Shown here one piece after another: positions 1 to 6,648 of a stretch of DNA of 6,749 nucleotides (position 1 is the first letter of the stretch; each line of letters begins with the position of its first letter). The DNA lies in the NCBI GenBank assembly GCA_964617695.1, contig CAZTYW010000084.1:1-6749 (forward strand), read 5' to 3'. The notes beneath the pieces were generated by a model. The model was not told where the DNA came from. It saw only the letters and a program-made list of their open reading frames with translations, and ran no database searches. Source of the DNA: CAZTYW01 sp964617695 (GTDB lineage: Bacteria; Chloroflexota; Dehalococcoidia; UBA2247; RBG-13-53-26). A program made the position numbers and the translations under genes.

Positions 1-2
1 GG

Positions 3-1157
3 GCCTATCGGGCAGAAGATGGCAAGATGGGGAAGTTCATATGCCACTCTGCGTATGTCTATCAGCCCTGGGCCGAACGCTACTATGGGGACTGGAACGA
101 TGTCCCCTTCCATGCGACCAAGCTCTTTGACAATTATGGGCTCGACACGATTGACATTGACCTGATGATCAGTTGGCTCAACGAATGCTACAAAGCCGGT
201 ATCCTCACGGATGAGAGTACCGGCATTCCCCTATCAAAGGTGGGAAGTCAGGAGTTCATAGAGACCCTGCTGAGGAAGGTCTCCATGCGCGAAGGGTTCG
301 GCGACGTGCTGGCTCAGGGGATAGACAGGGCCGCAGATGCAGTCGGGCCTGCCGCCAGGGAGCAACTCGAGAATGTGGGCATACTTTCCGAACCCGGATA
401 CAGCCAGCCATACGGACCAAGACTCTATATCACCACCGGACTTCTGTACGCCATGGAGCCGAGGATGCCTATAAGCCTGCTCCACGAGGTAACCACCTTC
501 TTGGGCAAGTGGTTGACGTGTAACATGGGGCTTAACGCCTTCCCAACCACCGAGACGGTACGCGCCATAGCGGCGAAGTTCTGGGGCAGCGAGTTGGCGG
601 CCGACTTCTCTACGTATGAGGGCAAAGCCCTGGCAGCCAGGAAGATTCAGGACCGATCTTATGCCAAGGAGTGCCTCATCCTCTGTGATTGGCTGTGGCC
701 CGTGATGGACCTTGAGTTCTCTGAGGACCATGTGGGCGACCCCAGCCTGGAGAGCAGGATCGTGTCTGCCGTGACCGGGAACGAGCTTGATGAAGAGGGG
801 CTGAATGGAATAGGCGAGAGGGTCTTCAACCTGCAGAGGGCGATTCTTGTCCGGGAGGGTCACAAAGGGAGAGAGTTCGATAGACTCCCAGAACAGGCCT
901 ATACGGTGCCCCTGGATTATGAGATTCAGGACCCCCAGTTGCTGATGCCAGGGAAAGACGGAGAGGTGATATGCCGGAAGGGCGTGGTGGTCGACAGGGA
1001 AGCATTTGAACGGATGAAAGACGAATACTACGAGCTCGGGGGCTGGGGCGTGTCTACCGGGCTTCAAACCCGGGCAAAGCTCGAAGACCTGGGCCTCCAC
1101 GACGTTGCCCGGGACCTGGAACAGAGGGGGCTTGTAGCTTCATCTCGCCAGAGGTGA
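3..1157 (+). CDS. Aldehyde:ferredoxin oxidoreductase family tungstoenzyme, C-terminal part (5' truncated by window edge)
   Basis: The family oxidises aldehydes (or acts on related substrates) at a tungsten-bis-pyranopterin site beside a [4Fe-4S] cluster, passing electrons to ferredoxin in the cytoplasm. The frame is open back to base 3, so the gene enters from the left; the ATG at 27 is an internal Met. Numbering from that Met, family-typical blocks appear in order: NYGLDT (36-41), the WLNECYKAGIL helix (50-60), MREGFGDVLAQG (87-98), a cysteine in LILCDW (C220) fitting the fourth cluster ligand, VFNLQRAILVREG (266-278), FDRLPEQ (284-290) and DEYYELGGW (332-340) before the C-terminal KLEDLGL. 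The CxxCxxxC triad must lie upstream. Oddity: the usual YYELRGWD-like block reads YYELGGWG. Substrate cannot be assigned; the open-sided CHSAYVY region suggests a divergent subfamily rather than a classic archaeal AOR. A cofactor partner or ferredoxin-like subunit could lie upstream. Confidence 0.88.
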   Translation, partial: AYRAEDGKMGKFICHSAYVYQPWAERYYGDWNDVPFHATKLFDNYGLDTIDIDLMISWLNECYKAGILTDESTGIPLSKVGSQEFIETLLRKVSMREGFGDVLAQGIDRAADAVGPAAREQLENVGILSEPGYSQPYGPRLYITTGLLYAMEPRMPISLLHEVTTFLGKWLTCNMGLNAFPTTETVRAIAAKFWGSELAADFSTYEGKALAARKIQDRSYAKECLILCDWLWPVMDLEFSEDHVGDPSLESRIVSAVTGNELDEEGLNGIGERVFNLQRAILVREGHKGREFDRLPEQAYTVPLDYEIQDPQLLMPGKDGEVICRKGVVVDREAFERMKDEYYELGGWGVSTGLQTRAKLEDLGLHDVARDLEQRGLVASSRQR

Positions 1158-1241
1158 GACACTGTTGAGTGGGCTCGGCCCCCCCACACTGTCTTCGACC
1201 GGGACCGCCTGTCGCCCGCCCATCCTCTGGTGTCTGCGGAA

Positions 1242-1250
1242 TGCTATAAT
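1242..1250 (+). promoter_or_regulatory. Extended -10 promoter for the YkgJ-type gene
   Basis: The sequence TGCTATAAT contains a perfect TATAAT hexamer at 1245-1250 preceded by the TGn extension at 1242-1244. No good TTGACA-like -35 is seen 16-18 bases upstream (the region around 1222-1228 reads ATCCTCT), which is acceptable for an extended -10 promoter. The start of transcription would be near 1257, giving a leader of about 50 bases before the ATG at 1308. The box lies after the AOR stop, so it would make the small gene at least partly independent of the upstream gene. Confidence 0.5.
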
Positions 1251-1307
1251 ACGTTCAGCGTGTCACGTAGCGTTTCCCCCGCTAGCCAATTGGGGTTCGT
1301 CGGCCGG

Positions 1308-1847
1308 ATGGACAAAGCCAGGGCAATCGGCAACTTCCTGTCGCGCGTCGACCGGTACCCACAGATACTCCTTGTCACAGATGACGAGGTTGGAGAGCTC
1401 TTTGGGCGTGAAGTACCGGCGGCGCTGGCAGAACTGGAGCGTTTCAACCAGGCGGAGCGGTTGTGCGCTGACTGCGGGGGCGTGTGCTGCCGTGACATTG
1501 GCTGCGAGCTTTACGTGGCCCAACTGGGCCAGTGTCCAATTCACGACTGCAGGCCGCTGGTATGTCGGTTTCACTTCTGCCATCGCTTCGACGCTCTGGA
1601 CCGGTATCTTATCATCGACCTCAGGGACGTCTTCCTGGGCTGCTTGACGGCGACAGACTTCTGGGTGAACGCCAGGCTGAGGTCGCTTGATATTCCGCCT
1701 ATTGCCGGCGTCAGTCCCGAGCTTGTCACGGCTGTTACTCCCTGGGTGGAAGCAGCCCGGGCCGGCAGTGTTGACCCTGGCCGTGCCGTCGAAATGATCC
1801 GGCTGGCGGCCCAAGACTTCCGCTCCTCCTGTTCCAGTGCGGTTTGA
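1308..1847 (+). CDS. YkgJ-family cysteine-cluster (zinc/iron-chelating) protein
   Basis: A 179-residue soluble protein with nine cysteines packed between residues 53 and 91: C53, C56, C60, C61, C66, C76, C81, C86 and C91, with H79, H89 and H92 nearby. The order CxxCxxxCC followed by CPIHDCRPLVCR matches the YkgJ/UPF0153-type pattern, in which a CxxC-CC knuckle precedes a C-x-x-RP-x-x-CR block. The family is predicted to bind zinc or an iron-sulfur cluster; its biochemical role is poorly known. N- and C-terminal flanks are helical-looking and carry no signal peptide or membrane segment. The frame extends back to a GTG at 1230 (another GTG at 1260), but a perfect extended -10 at 1242-1250 lies inside that extension, so the ATG at 1308 is preferred even though its ribosome binding site is weak. 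It follows the AOR gene by about 150 bases and converges on the membrane-protein gene. A link to metal-enzyme maturation is speculation. Confidence 0.8.
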   Translation: MDKARAIGNFLSRVDRYPQILLVTDDEVGELFGREVPAALAELERFNQAERLCADCGGVCCRDIGCELYVAQLGQCPIHDCRPLVCRFHFCHRFDALDRYLIIDLRDVFLGCLTATDFWVNARLRSLDIPPIAGVSPELVTAVTPWVEAARAGSVDPGRAVEMIRLAAQDFRSSCSSAV

Positions 1848-1880
1848 CCCAGGTTCGCGCTGTCCTGCAATCTCTCCTTA

Positions 1881-3296
1881 TTACGCCGCCGGCTGCGGGT
1901 GGACAGCGCCACGCCCAGCCCTGCCATATTCGAGGGCTACCACGGCGCCAAAGACCAGGAGAGAGCCGAAGTAGAAGTAGCAGGAGTAGCTGCGCCAGGC
2001 GAAGAAGAAGGGGAGAACCGCCAGGATGAGTCCCACCTGCGGGTATCTGTAGCCGGTGCGATAGTACCAGATCGCGGCCACTGCCAATGCAGCGATTTCC
2101 ATTGCGGTGAAAATCGCTGCGTTCGGAGGTAGAATACCGGCAAGCGAGAAGGCAACGATCCCCACACCCCTGGGGAACATGGGGTCCAGGATGGGAGCTG
2201 CCACTCCCTCCAGCCAGTGCTGCGGGGCGCCAAATATGAAGGGCAGGTTGATGGCCAGGAATACGGCCCCGATTCCTCCCAGGGACTTGAGCGCCGGTCT
2301 CCATCCCGTCTCACGCAGCACCAGGATGAGGTAGAACAGCACGTACAGCCACGCTATCTGCTTGGTGCTGGCCGCAAGTCCCATGAAGAGAGCAGCCACC
2401 CACAGTCGCCGCCTCATTATCCAGCCCAGAAGAACAAACAGCACGTACAGGGTATCCGTTGTCCCGGTGGCAACCAGGTTCCACAGCTCGAGGCTGACCA
2501 GGATGGCACACAGTGCCAGGAGGCGCAGCCTCGGTGGCGCCCAGTACAGGATGACAGCCCCTGTGGCTATAGCGCAGAGCAGATAGAATATCCTCACGTC
2601 CCTGAGTCCCATAGCTATGAAGGGAGTCTGAAACAGGAACGAGCCGGCGGGATAGCTGATCTTGGACTCGAACTCGGCAGGCCGCGGATCGCCCGAGGCC
2701 TTGGCCCTGCTAAGAACGTTGTCGAATTGGGACTCAGTGGGGTACGGGAACACTTCGGCGAAGTCACCCTGGCGCAGTGGGGTAGCAGTGCTGGCCGGCA
2801 GGTCCATATCCTCCAGAGCATTGACGATGTCAGCCTCCGCATAGGGGTTCTCTCCATTGAGCAACTGCTCGCTGGCCTGGTGTGCCAGGGCGGTGGCATC
2901 GTTATACTTGAAATAGCGGGTCACATCGTCTGTCAATTCGTTCTCCACCTCGACGCCCGAGTTCAGCACGTGGATGCCGACTATCTCGCCTATTGCGCAC
3001 AGGGCCAGTGCGACCAACATCACCACGGTGCCTATGTACAATGCCCTCCGAATACGATGAAGCAGGTTATCGATCGACGGGACGGCCATCATGATGATGA
3101 GGACAAACCAGACAAGCCACAGGCTGACTGCCAAGGAGACGGTGACCAGATTCCCGTCACGTCCAACAATCCAGTACAGCGACTCTGCCAGTATCTGCAC
3201 CAGCATGGCCAGGAAAAGGAACGTCAGACGGGGTGGGAAGCTGATATTGCCTCCTGAAATGAAACCCGGTGAGAGTCTTCGCCTGGCCCAATTCAT
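1881..3296 (-). CDS. Polytopic membrane protein, GT-C / GT87-like glycosyltransferase candidate
   Basis: A 471-residue integral membrane protein (486 if the GTG at 3341 is used; residue numbers below follow that longer form). Hydrophobic segments lie near 38-58, 65-87, 100-123, 250-268, 273-290, 297-309, 314-342, 355-371, 394-427, 434-448 and 452-470, roughly 10-12 spans. Between the third and fourth spans is a polar loop of about 110 residues carrying LLNGENPY (160-167), with acidic residues before it (D138, D139, D148), and the YPAGSFLFQTPF block (230-241). These resemble the G-x-NPY and YPP-type signatures of GT-C enzymes that move sugars from polyprenyl-phosphate carriers outside the membrane; TGTTDTLYVLF (292-302) and the STKQIAWLY segment (325-333) also fit. 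Sugar and acceptor are unknown. The ATG at 3296 is chosen over the GTG because neither has a strong ribosome binding site and ATG is commoner; only a weak GAG precedes it. The gene stands alone, divergent from recD2. Confidence 0.75.
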   Translation of the reverse strand: MNWARRRLSPGFISGGNISFPPRLTFLFLAMLVQILAESLYWIVGRDGNLVTVSLAVSLWLVWFVLIIMMAVPSIDNLLHRIRRALYIGTVVMLVALALCAIGEIVGIHVLNSGVEVENELTDDVTRYFKYNDATALAHQASEQLLNGENPYAEADIVNALEDMDLPASTATPLRQGDFAEVFPYPTESQFDNVLSRAKASGDPRPAEFESKISYPAGSFLFQTPFIAMGLRDVRIFYLLCAIATGAVILYWAPPRLRLLALCAILVSLELWNLVATGTTDTLYVLFVLLGWIMRRRLWVAALFMGLAASTKQIAWLYVLFYLILVLRETGWRPALKSLGGIGAVFLAINLPFIFGAPQHWLEGVAAPILDPMFPRGVGIVAFSLAGILPPNAAIFTAMEIAALAVAAIWYYRTGYRYPQVGLILAVLPFFFAWRSYSCYFYFGSLLVFGAVVALEYGRAGRGAVHPQPAA

Positions 3297-3487
3297 AGGG
3301 CTCGTCCGCGTCTCGGGTCTTCGGGGAATCCTGGCAGCCACAGCAGGCCGGGGAGGTTAGAACTGCGTTCTTGATCGGTCCAGTGGAAAGAGCGCTCGTT
3401 GGCAGAGGGAGTTGCTGCCCCAGCCTCCGAGCCAGCTTTGCACCCACTGCAGTCTACCACCGACTGGGTAAAGGCTGGGTGTACGAT

Positions 3488-3506
3488 GCTTAAGGACCGG
3501 TTAAGC
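3488..3506. repeat. Inverted repeat, 6-base arms with 7-base spacer
   Basis: GCTTAA at 3488-3493 and TTAAGC at 3501-3506 are perfect reverse complements around a GGACCGG spacer. The size and spacing suit a dimeric transcription-factor site. It lies about 130 bases upstream of the recD2 -10 box and about 190 bases from the divergent start, so it could serve either gene. The function is inferred only. Confidence 0.4.
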
Positions 3507-3527
3507 TCGGGTTACATTACTGTGAGT

Positions 3528-3538
3528 GCCAGACTGGC
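3528..3538. repeat. Short inverted repeat, 5-base arms
   Basis: GCCAG and CTGGC flank a single A. On its own such a short palindrome is common by chance. It is listed because it sits between two longer inverted repeats in the same noncoding region. Confidence 0.25.
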
Positions 3539-3543
3539 GATTT

Positions 3544-3561
3544 GCCCCGCGATCGCGGGGC
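3544..3561. repeat. 18-base perfect palindrome centred on GCGATCGC
   Basis: GCCCCGCG and CGCGGGGC frame a central AT, so all 18 bases are self-complementary; the flanks (T at 3543, C at 3562) do not extend it. It lies about 50 bases upstream of the likely recD2 -35 element. No T-tract follows on either strand, so an intrinsic terminator is unlikely. Candidate roles are an operator, a cruciform, or a methylation site (it contains GATC and CGATCG). It resembles the HIP1 octamer GCGATCGC known from cyanobacteria, but one copy proves nothing about that. Confidence 0.5.
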
Positions 3562-3613
3562 CCAGGAAACGATTGTCAGGGGTGCCTGCGGAGAGGCCGA
3601 GACCTGGCAGTTT

Positions 3614-3641
3614 TTGGAAAATCCCAAGCTTCTGCTATATT
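3614..3641 (+). promoter_or_regulatory. Promoter for recD2 (and probably the SDR gene)
   Basis: An extended -10 box TGCTATATT occupies 3633-3641 (hexamer 3636-3641, five of six matches to TATAAT). TTGGAA at 3614-3619 is a four-of-six -35 match with a 16-base spacer. Transcription would begin near 3648, leaving a leader of about 37 bases to the ATG at 3685. The core TGCTATAWT is shared with the promoter at 1242-1250. Confidence 0.5.
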
Positions 3642-3674
3642 GGATAGTACTCCCGAGACATCCGGGGGTAATCC

Positions 3675-3680
3675 AAGGGA
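3675..3680 (+). promoter_or_regulatory. Ribosome binding site that fixes the recD2 start
   Basis: AAGGGA lies four bases before the ATG at 3685. Together with the upstream promoter it supports this start over the in-frame GTG at 3526, which has no comparable site and lies upstream of the predicted transcription start. Confidence 0.5.
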
Positions 3681-3684
3681 AGAA

Positions 3685-5853
3685 ATGTCGGACGAGTCCA
3701 CTCTACTGGGCGTGCTGGAGCGAATAGTCTTCTTCAATGAGGAGAACAACTATACGGTGGCCAGGCTTCAAGTTGAGAAGACTCAGGATATGGTCACCGT
3801 GGTCGGAAACATGCCATGCCCTACGCCCGGCGAAACGCTCAGGCTGACGGGTGACTGGGTAATTGACCCCAGGTTTGGCAGGCAATTCAGAGTTGAAAGC
3901 TGCCTCACCGTCCTTCCGTCCACTGCCACCGGCATTGAGAGGTACCTTGGTTCAGGTCTGGTGCAGGGCATCGGCCCCGAGCTGGCCAGAAGACTGGTGG
4001 GCAAGTTTGGAGTAGGCACCTTTGATGCCATCGACGAAGGCGCCCGAAGGCTACAGGAGGTGGACGGCATCGGGCCCATCAGGGCGGAACGGATTGTCAA
4101 GGCGTGGCAGGGCCAGAAAGAGATCAGGCAGATCATGGTTTTTCTTCAGGGGCACGGAATAGGCACCGCACATGGTGTCAAGATCTTCAAGGCCTACGGC
4201 GACAGGGCGGTATCGGTAGTCAAGGACAATCCTTACCGGCTGGCTCTGGACATTACCGGCATAGGATTCAAGACTGCGGACAAGATAGCCCGCGCCATGG
4301 GTGTTGACCCTGGCTCCCGAATGAGAGCGGAGGCGGGACTTACTCACATACTCAGCGAACTGGTGGCCGAGGGTCATGTCTATTATCCTCGGGAGAAGCT
4401 CATCGACAGAGCAGCCACCCTGCTCGAAGTTGACCAGGGCATACTGGACGAGGCGCTGCTGGCGTTGGCGGAGCAGGGACGTGTAGTGGTTGAGGACTGT
4501 GGGGAACACCAGGCCGTATTCCTTGCGCCCCTTCACACAGCCGAGGTGAATGTGGCCAGGAGGCTGCAGTCCTTGCTTGATTGGGCCAGGCAGCTTCCGC
4601 ACATCGAACTGGACCAAGCTGTTGAACGGGTCCAGAAGGTCGATGGGATAACGCTGGCGGGCAAGCAGAAAGAGGCACTGGGCATGGCTATCAAGAGCAA
4701 GGCCCTGGTGCTCACTGGCGGGCCCGGAACGGGTAAGACAACTCTGGTCAAGAGCCTGGTCAGGATGCTGGAAGAGAAAGGTCAGCGCATCATGCTCGCC
4801 TCGCCAACGGGAAGGGCGGCCAAGAGACTGTCGGAGGTGACGGGCAGGGAGGCGAGAACCATTCATCGCCTGCTCGAATACGGCCATGCCGAGGGCGGCT
4901 TCAAGCGTAACGAAGACAATCCGCTTAACGCCGACGCTGTAATAATCGACGAAGCGTCGATGGTTGACGTCTTGCTGATGAACCACCTTCTGAAGGCCAT
5001 ACCTCGCACGGCCTCCCTGCTGCTGGTTGGGGACGTTGACCAGCTTCCTTCTGTGGGTCCCGGGAATGTCCTGAGGGACATCGTCGAATCTGGATGCGTT
5101 GAAACGGTGAGACTGGATGAAATCTTCAGGCAGGCGCGTGAGAGTCTGGTGGTGGTCAATGCTCACCGCGTCAACAGCGGGAAGTTTCCTCAGACACGGT
5201 CGGGCGATGAGGGGAGCGATTTCTACTTTATTGAACGGGAAGACCCTGACAAAGTTGTCGAGCTGGTGAAAGAGTTGTGTGCCCACAGGCTGCCGCGGGC
5301 CTTCAATCTGGACCCCCTGGACGACATCCAGGTCATGACACCGATGCACCGGGGAACCGTGGGCGTCGCCAATCTCAATGCCGAACTGCAAGGTCTCCTG
5401 AATCCAGGTGGGCGGGAGCTGGTGCGTGGGGGGAGGGTCCTCCGGGCGGGCGACAAAGTGATGCAGATCAGGAACAACTACGACAAGGAGGTCTTCAATG
5501 GGGATACTGGCAGGGTGGTGGGGATCGACATAGAAGAGCAGAACCTGCAGGTCAGGTTTGACGACAGGGTAGTGGACTACGAATCGAGTGAGTTGGACGA
5601 ACTTGTACTGGCCTACGCCATTTCGATACACAAGTCGCAGGGCAGCGAGTACCCGGCGGTGGTGGTGCCCATCCTGACTCAGCACTATGTGATGCTCCAG
5701 CGTAATCTGTTGTATACGGCCATAACCCGGGCCAAGAAGCTCATGGTATTGGTTGGCAGCAGGCGTGCCATTATCATGGCTGTCAAGAACGACCGGGTGC
5801 AGCACCGCTATACCAGGCTGTGCCAAAGGCTGCGGGACAATCGGGACCTTTAA
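3685..5853 (+). CDS. recD2: ATP-dependent DNA helicase, RecD2/TraA type (superfamily 1B)
   Basis: A complete 722-residue 5'-to-3' DNA helicase, of usual length for RecD2, the RecD form found in bacteria without RecBC and linked to DNA repair and genome stability. The N-terminal domain (about 1-80) has the RecD2 opening, with FFNEENNYTVARL at 16-28. Helix-hairpin-helix-like segments follow (ERYLGSGLVQGIG 85-97, LQEVDGIGPIRAERI 123-137, DITGIGFKTADKIA 189-202). The motor has a Q-motif region (GKQKEAL 326-332), Walker A GGPGTGKTT (345-353), SPTGRAAKRL (373-382), Walker B IIDEASM (420-426), motif III GDVDQLPSVGPG (449-460), FRQ (481-483), motif V HKSQGSEYPAVVV (649-661) and motif VI NLLYTAITRAK (674-684). 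All catalytic motifs look intact. The start at 3685 is chosen on promoter and ribosome-binding-site evidence and because conserved sequence begins there. The SDR gene follows after 24 bases. No recB, recC, addA or addB lies in the window. Confidence 0.96.
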   Translation: MSDESTLLGVLERIVFFNEENNYTVARLQVEKTQDMVTVVGNMPCPTPGETLRLTGDWVIDPRFGRQFRVESCLTVLPSTATGIERYLGSGLVQGIGPELARRLVGKFGVGTFDAIDEGARRLQEVDGIGPIRAERIVKAWQGQKEIRQIMVFLQGHGIGTAHGVKIFKAYGDRAVSVVKDNPYRLALDITGIGFKTADKIARAMGVDPGSRMRAEAGLTHILSELVAEGHVYYPREKLIDRAATLLEVDQGILDEALLALAEQGRVVVEDCGEHQAVFLAPLHTAEVNVARRLQSLLDWARQLPHIELDQAVERVQKVDGITLAGKQKEALGMAIKSKALVLTGGPGTGKTTLVKSLVRMLEEKGQRIMLASPTGRAAKRLSEVTGREARTIHRLLEYGHAEGGFKRNEDNPLNADAVIIDEASMVDVLLMNHLLKAIPRTASLLLVGDVDQLPSVGPGNVLRDIVESGCVETVRLDEIFRQARESLVVVNAHRVNSGKFPQTRSGDEGSDFYFIEREDPDKVVELVKELCAHRLPRAFNLDPLDDIQVMTPMHRGTVGVANLNAELQGLLNPGGRELVRGGRVLRAGDKVMQIRNNYDKEVFNGDTGRVVGIDIEEQNLQVRFDDRVVDYESSELDELVLAYAISIHKSQGSEYPAVVVPILTQHYVMLQRNLLYTAITRAKKLMVLVGSRRAIIMAVKNDRVQHRYTRLCQRLRDNRDL

Positions 5854-5862
5854 GAACCGTGG

Positions 5863-5871
5863 AAAGGAGGT
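5863..5871 (+). promoter_or_regulatory. Near-perfect Shine-Dalgarno of the SDR gene
   Basis: AAAGGAGGT is complementary to the 16S rRNA 3' end and ends about seven bases before the ATG at 5878. It is far stronger than the ribosome binding sites of the other genes here, implying efficient translation of the second gene of the recD2 transcript. Confidence 0.8.
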
Positions 5872-5877
5872 GCAAGC

Positions 5878-6636
5878 ATGGGGAAGCTGGATGGAAAGGT
5901 TGCTCTGATCACAGGGGCGGGATCTGGCATCGGCCGTGCCACGGCTATCCTCTTCGCCAAAGAGGGAGCGAAGGTGATGGTGGCCGACATAAGTCCTGAG
6001 GGTGGGCAGGAAACGATCAGGATGATCAACGAGGGCGGTGGTGACGCTACATTCGTCGCGGCAGATGTGTCCAAGGCAGGCGATGCGGAGAAGATGGTCA
6101 ACACAACCCTGGATACCTACGGGAGCCTGGACATACTCTACAACAACGCCGGCATCCAGGGACCGTTTTCGCCGGCGGCGAACTACGCAGAGGACGACTG
6201 GGATGCCGTCCTGAGCACAAACCTCAAAGGAGTCTTCTTGGGCTCAAAGTACGCCATCCCGGTGATGCTGAAGCAGGGTGCAGGCGTCATCATCAATACG
6301 ACCTCCACTGCGGGGATAATCGGTCTACCCTACGTGGCAGCCTACGCTGCTTCCAAGGGAGGCGTCATCCAGTTGAGCAAGTCCCTTGCCGTGGAGCTGG
6401 CCCCGCAGAATATTCGTGTCAATTGCATCTGTCCTGGAGGGACCCAGACAGCAATGATGGCGGCCTGGCTACCAGCCGATCCAGCCGAGCGAGAGGCATT
6501 TCTACGTGGGATGCCTGGCGGCAGGCCGATACAGCCAGAGGAGATAGCCAGAGCGGCCCTTTTTCTTGCCAGCGATGATTCGACGGCGGCCATTGGATCA
6601 GTGCTGGTAGTTGACCTTGGCCACACGGTTGCCTGA
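5878..6636 (+). CDS. Classical short-chain dehydrogenase/reductase (SDR), FabG-like fold
   Basis: A complete 252-residue cytoplasmic oxidoreductase with a Rossmann fold. Visible motifs are TGAGSGIG (12-19) for the dinucleotide, D37 at the end of strand two, which favours NAD(H) over NADP(H), D63 in AADVS, NNAG (89-92), N115 in STNLKG, and the S143 / Y156 / K160 triad (YAASK at 156-160), then CPGGTQTAM (185-193). These fit classical SDRs of about 250 residues that interconvert alcohols and ketones. The substrate cannot be read from sequence; a FabG role is not implied, as no fatty-acid synthesis genes are nearby. The C-terminal block usually written VDGG reads VVDLGH (244-249), a small departure. 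It follows recD2 closely and is probably co-transcribed, though no functional tie to DNA repair is evident. Intergenic promoter sequences are not visible in the 24-base gap. Confidence 0.93.
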   Translation: MGKLDGKVALITGAGSGIGRATAILFAKEGAKVMVADISPEGGQETIRMINEGGGDATFVAADVSKAGDAEKMVNTTLDTYGSLDILYNNAGIQGPFSPAANYAEDDWDAVLSTNLKGVFLGSKYAIPVMLKQGAGVIINTTSTAGIIGLPYVAAYAASKGGVIQLSKSLAVELAPQNIRVNCICPGGTQTAMMAAWLPADPAEREAFLRGMPGGRPIQPEEIARAALFLASDDSTAAIGSVLVVDLGHTVA

Positions 6637-6648
6637 AGAAGCGGGGCG

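Larger units (their letters stand above)
3297..3684. other. Divergent intergenic region upstream of the membrane protein gene and recD2
   Basis: About 390 bases with no credible gene. The rightward half holds three inverted repeats within about 75 bases (3488-3506, 3528-3538, 3544-3561) and an extended -10 promoter near 3636-3641. The leftward half (3342-3480) shows no clear element. On the minus strand a TGGTAGACT sequence (plus 3451-3459) is a weak extended -10 candidate for the membrane gene but has no matching -35. Open frames crossing this region are extensions of recD2 or lack any protein-family character. No tRNA or recognised riboswitch was seen by eye. Confidence 0.6.

Noticed and set aside
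234..1100. A 288-residue open frame antisense to the AOR gene
   Set aside because: The plus strand has consistent AOR-family blocks across the same stretch; the antisense product has no recognisable features.
1169..1187. GTGGG and CCCAC as a terminator stem after the AOR gene
   Set aside because: Only five pairs, a loop dominated by C residues and no T-tract; too weak to call.
1165..1647. A 160-residue open frame on the plus strand overlapping the YkgJ gene
   Set aside because: It is out of frame with the conserved cysteine cluster and its serine/threonine-rich translation looks random.
1848..1880. Bidirectional terminator between the convergent stops
   Set aside because: No inverted repeat of useful length is visible in these 33 bases.
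2217..3257. A 346-residue open frame antisense to the membrane-protein gene
   Set aside because: It is rich in Q, H and G without hydrophobic core patterns, while the other strand encodes well-formed membrane spans.
3451..3459. Minus-strand TGGTAGACT as a promoter for the membrane-protein gene
   Set aside because: Only four of six matches to the -10 consensus and no -35 at a suitable distance.
3526..3684. N-terminal extension of recD2 from a GTG at 3526
   Set aside because: It contains the 18-base palindrome and the promoter, has no RecD2 similarity, and a better start with a ribosome binding site exists at 3685.
4051..5826. A 591-residue open frame antisense to recD2
   Set aside because: It is the reverse-complement shadow of a clearly real helicase gene; GC-rich codon use suppresses stops on that strand. 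The translation shows no family motifs.
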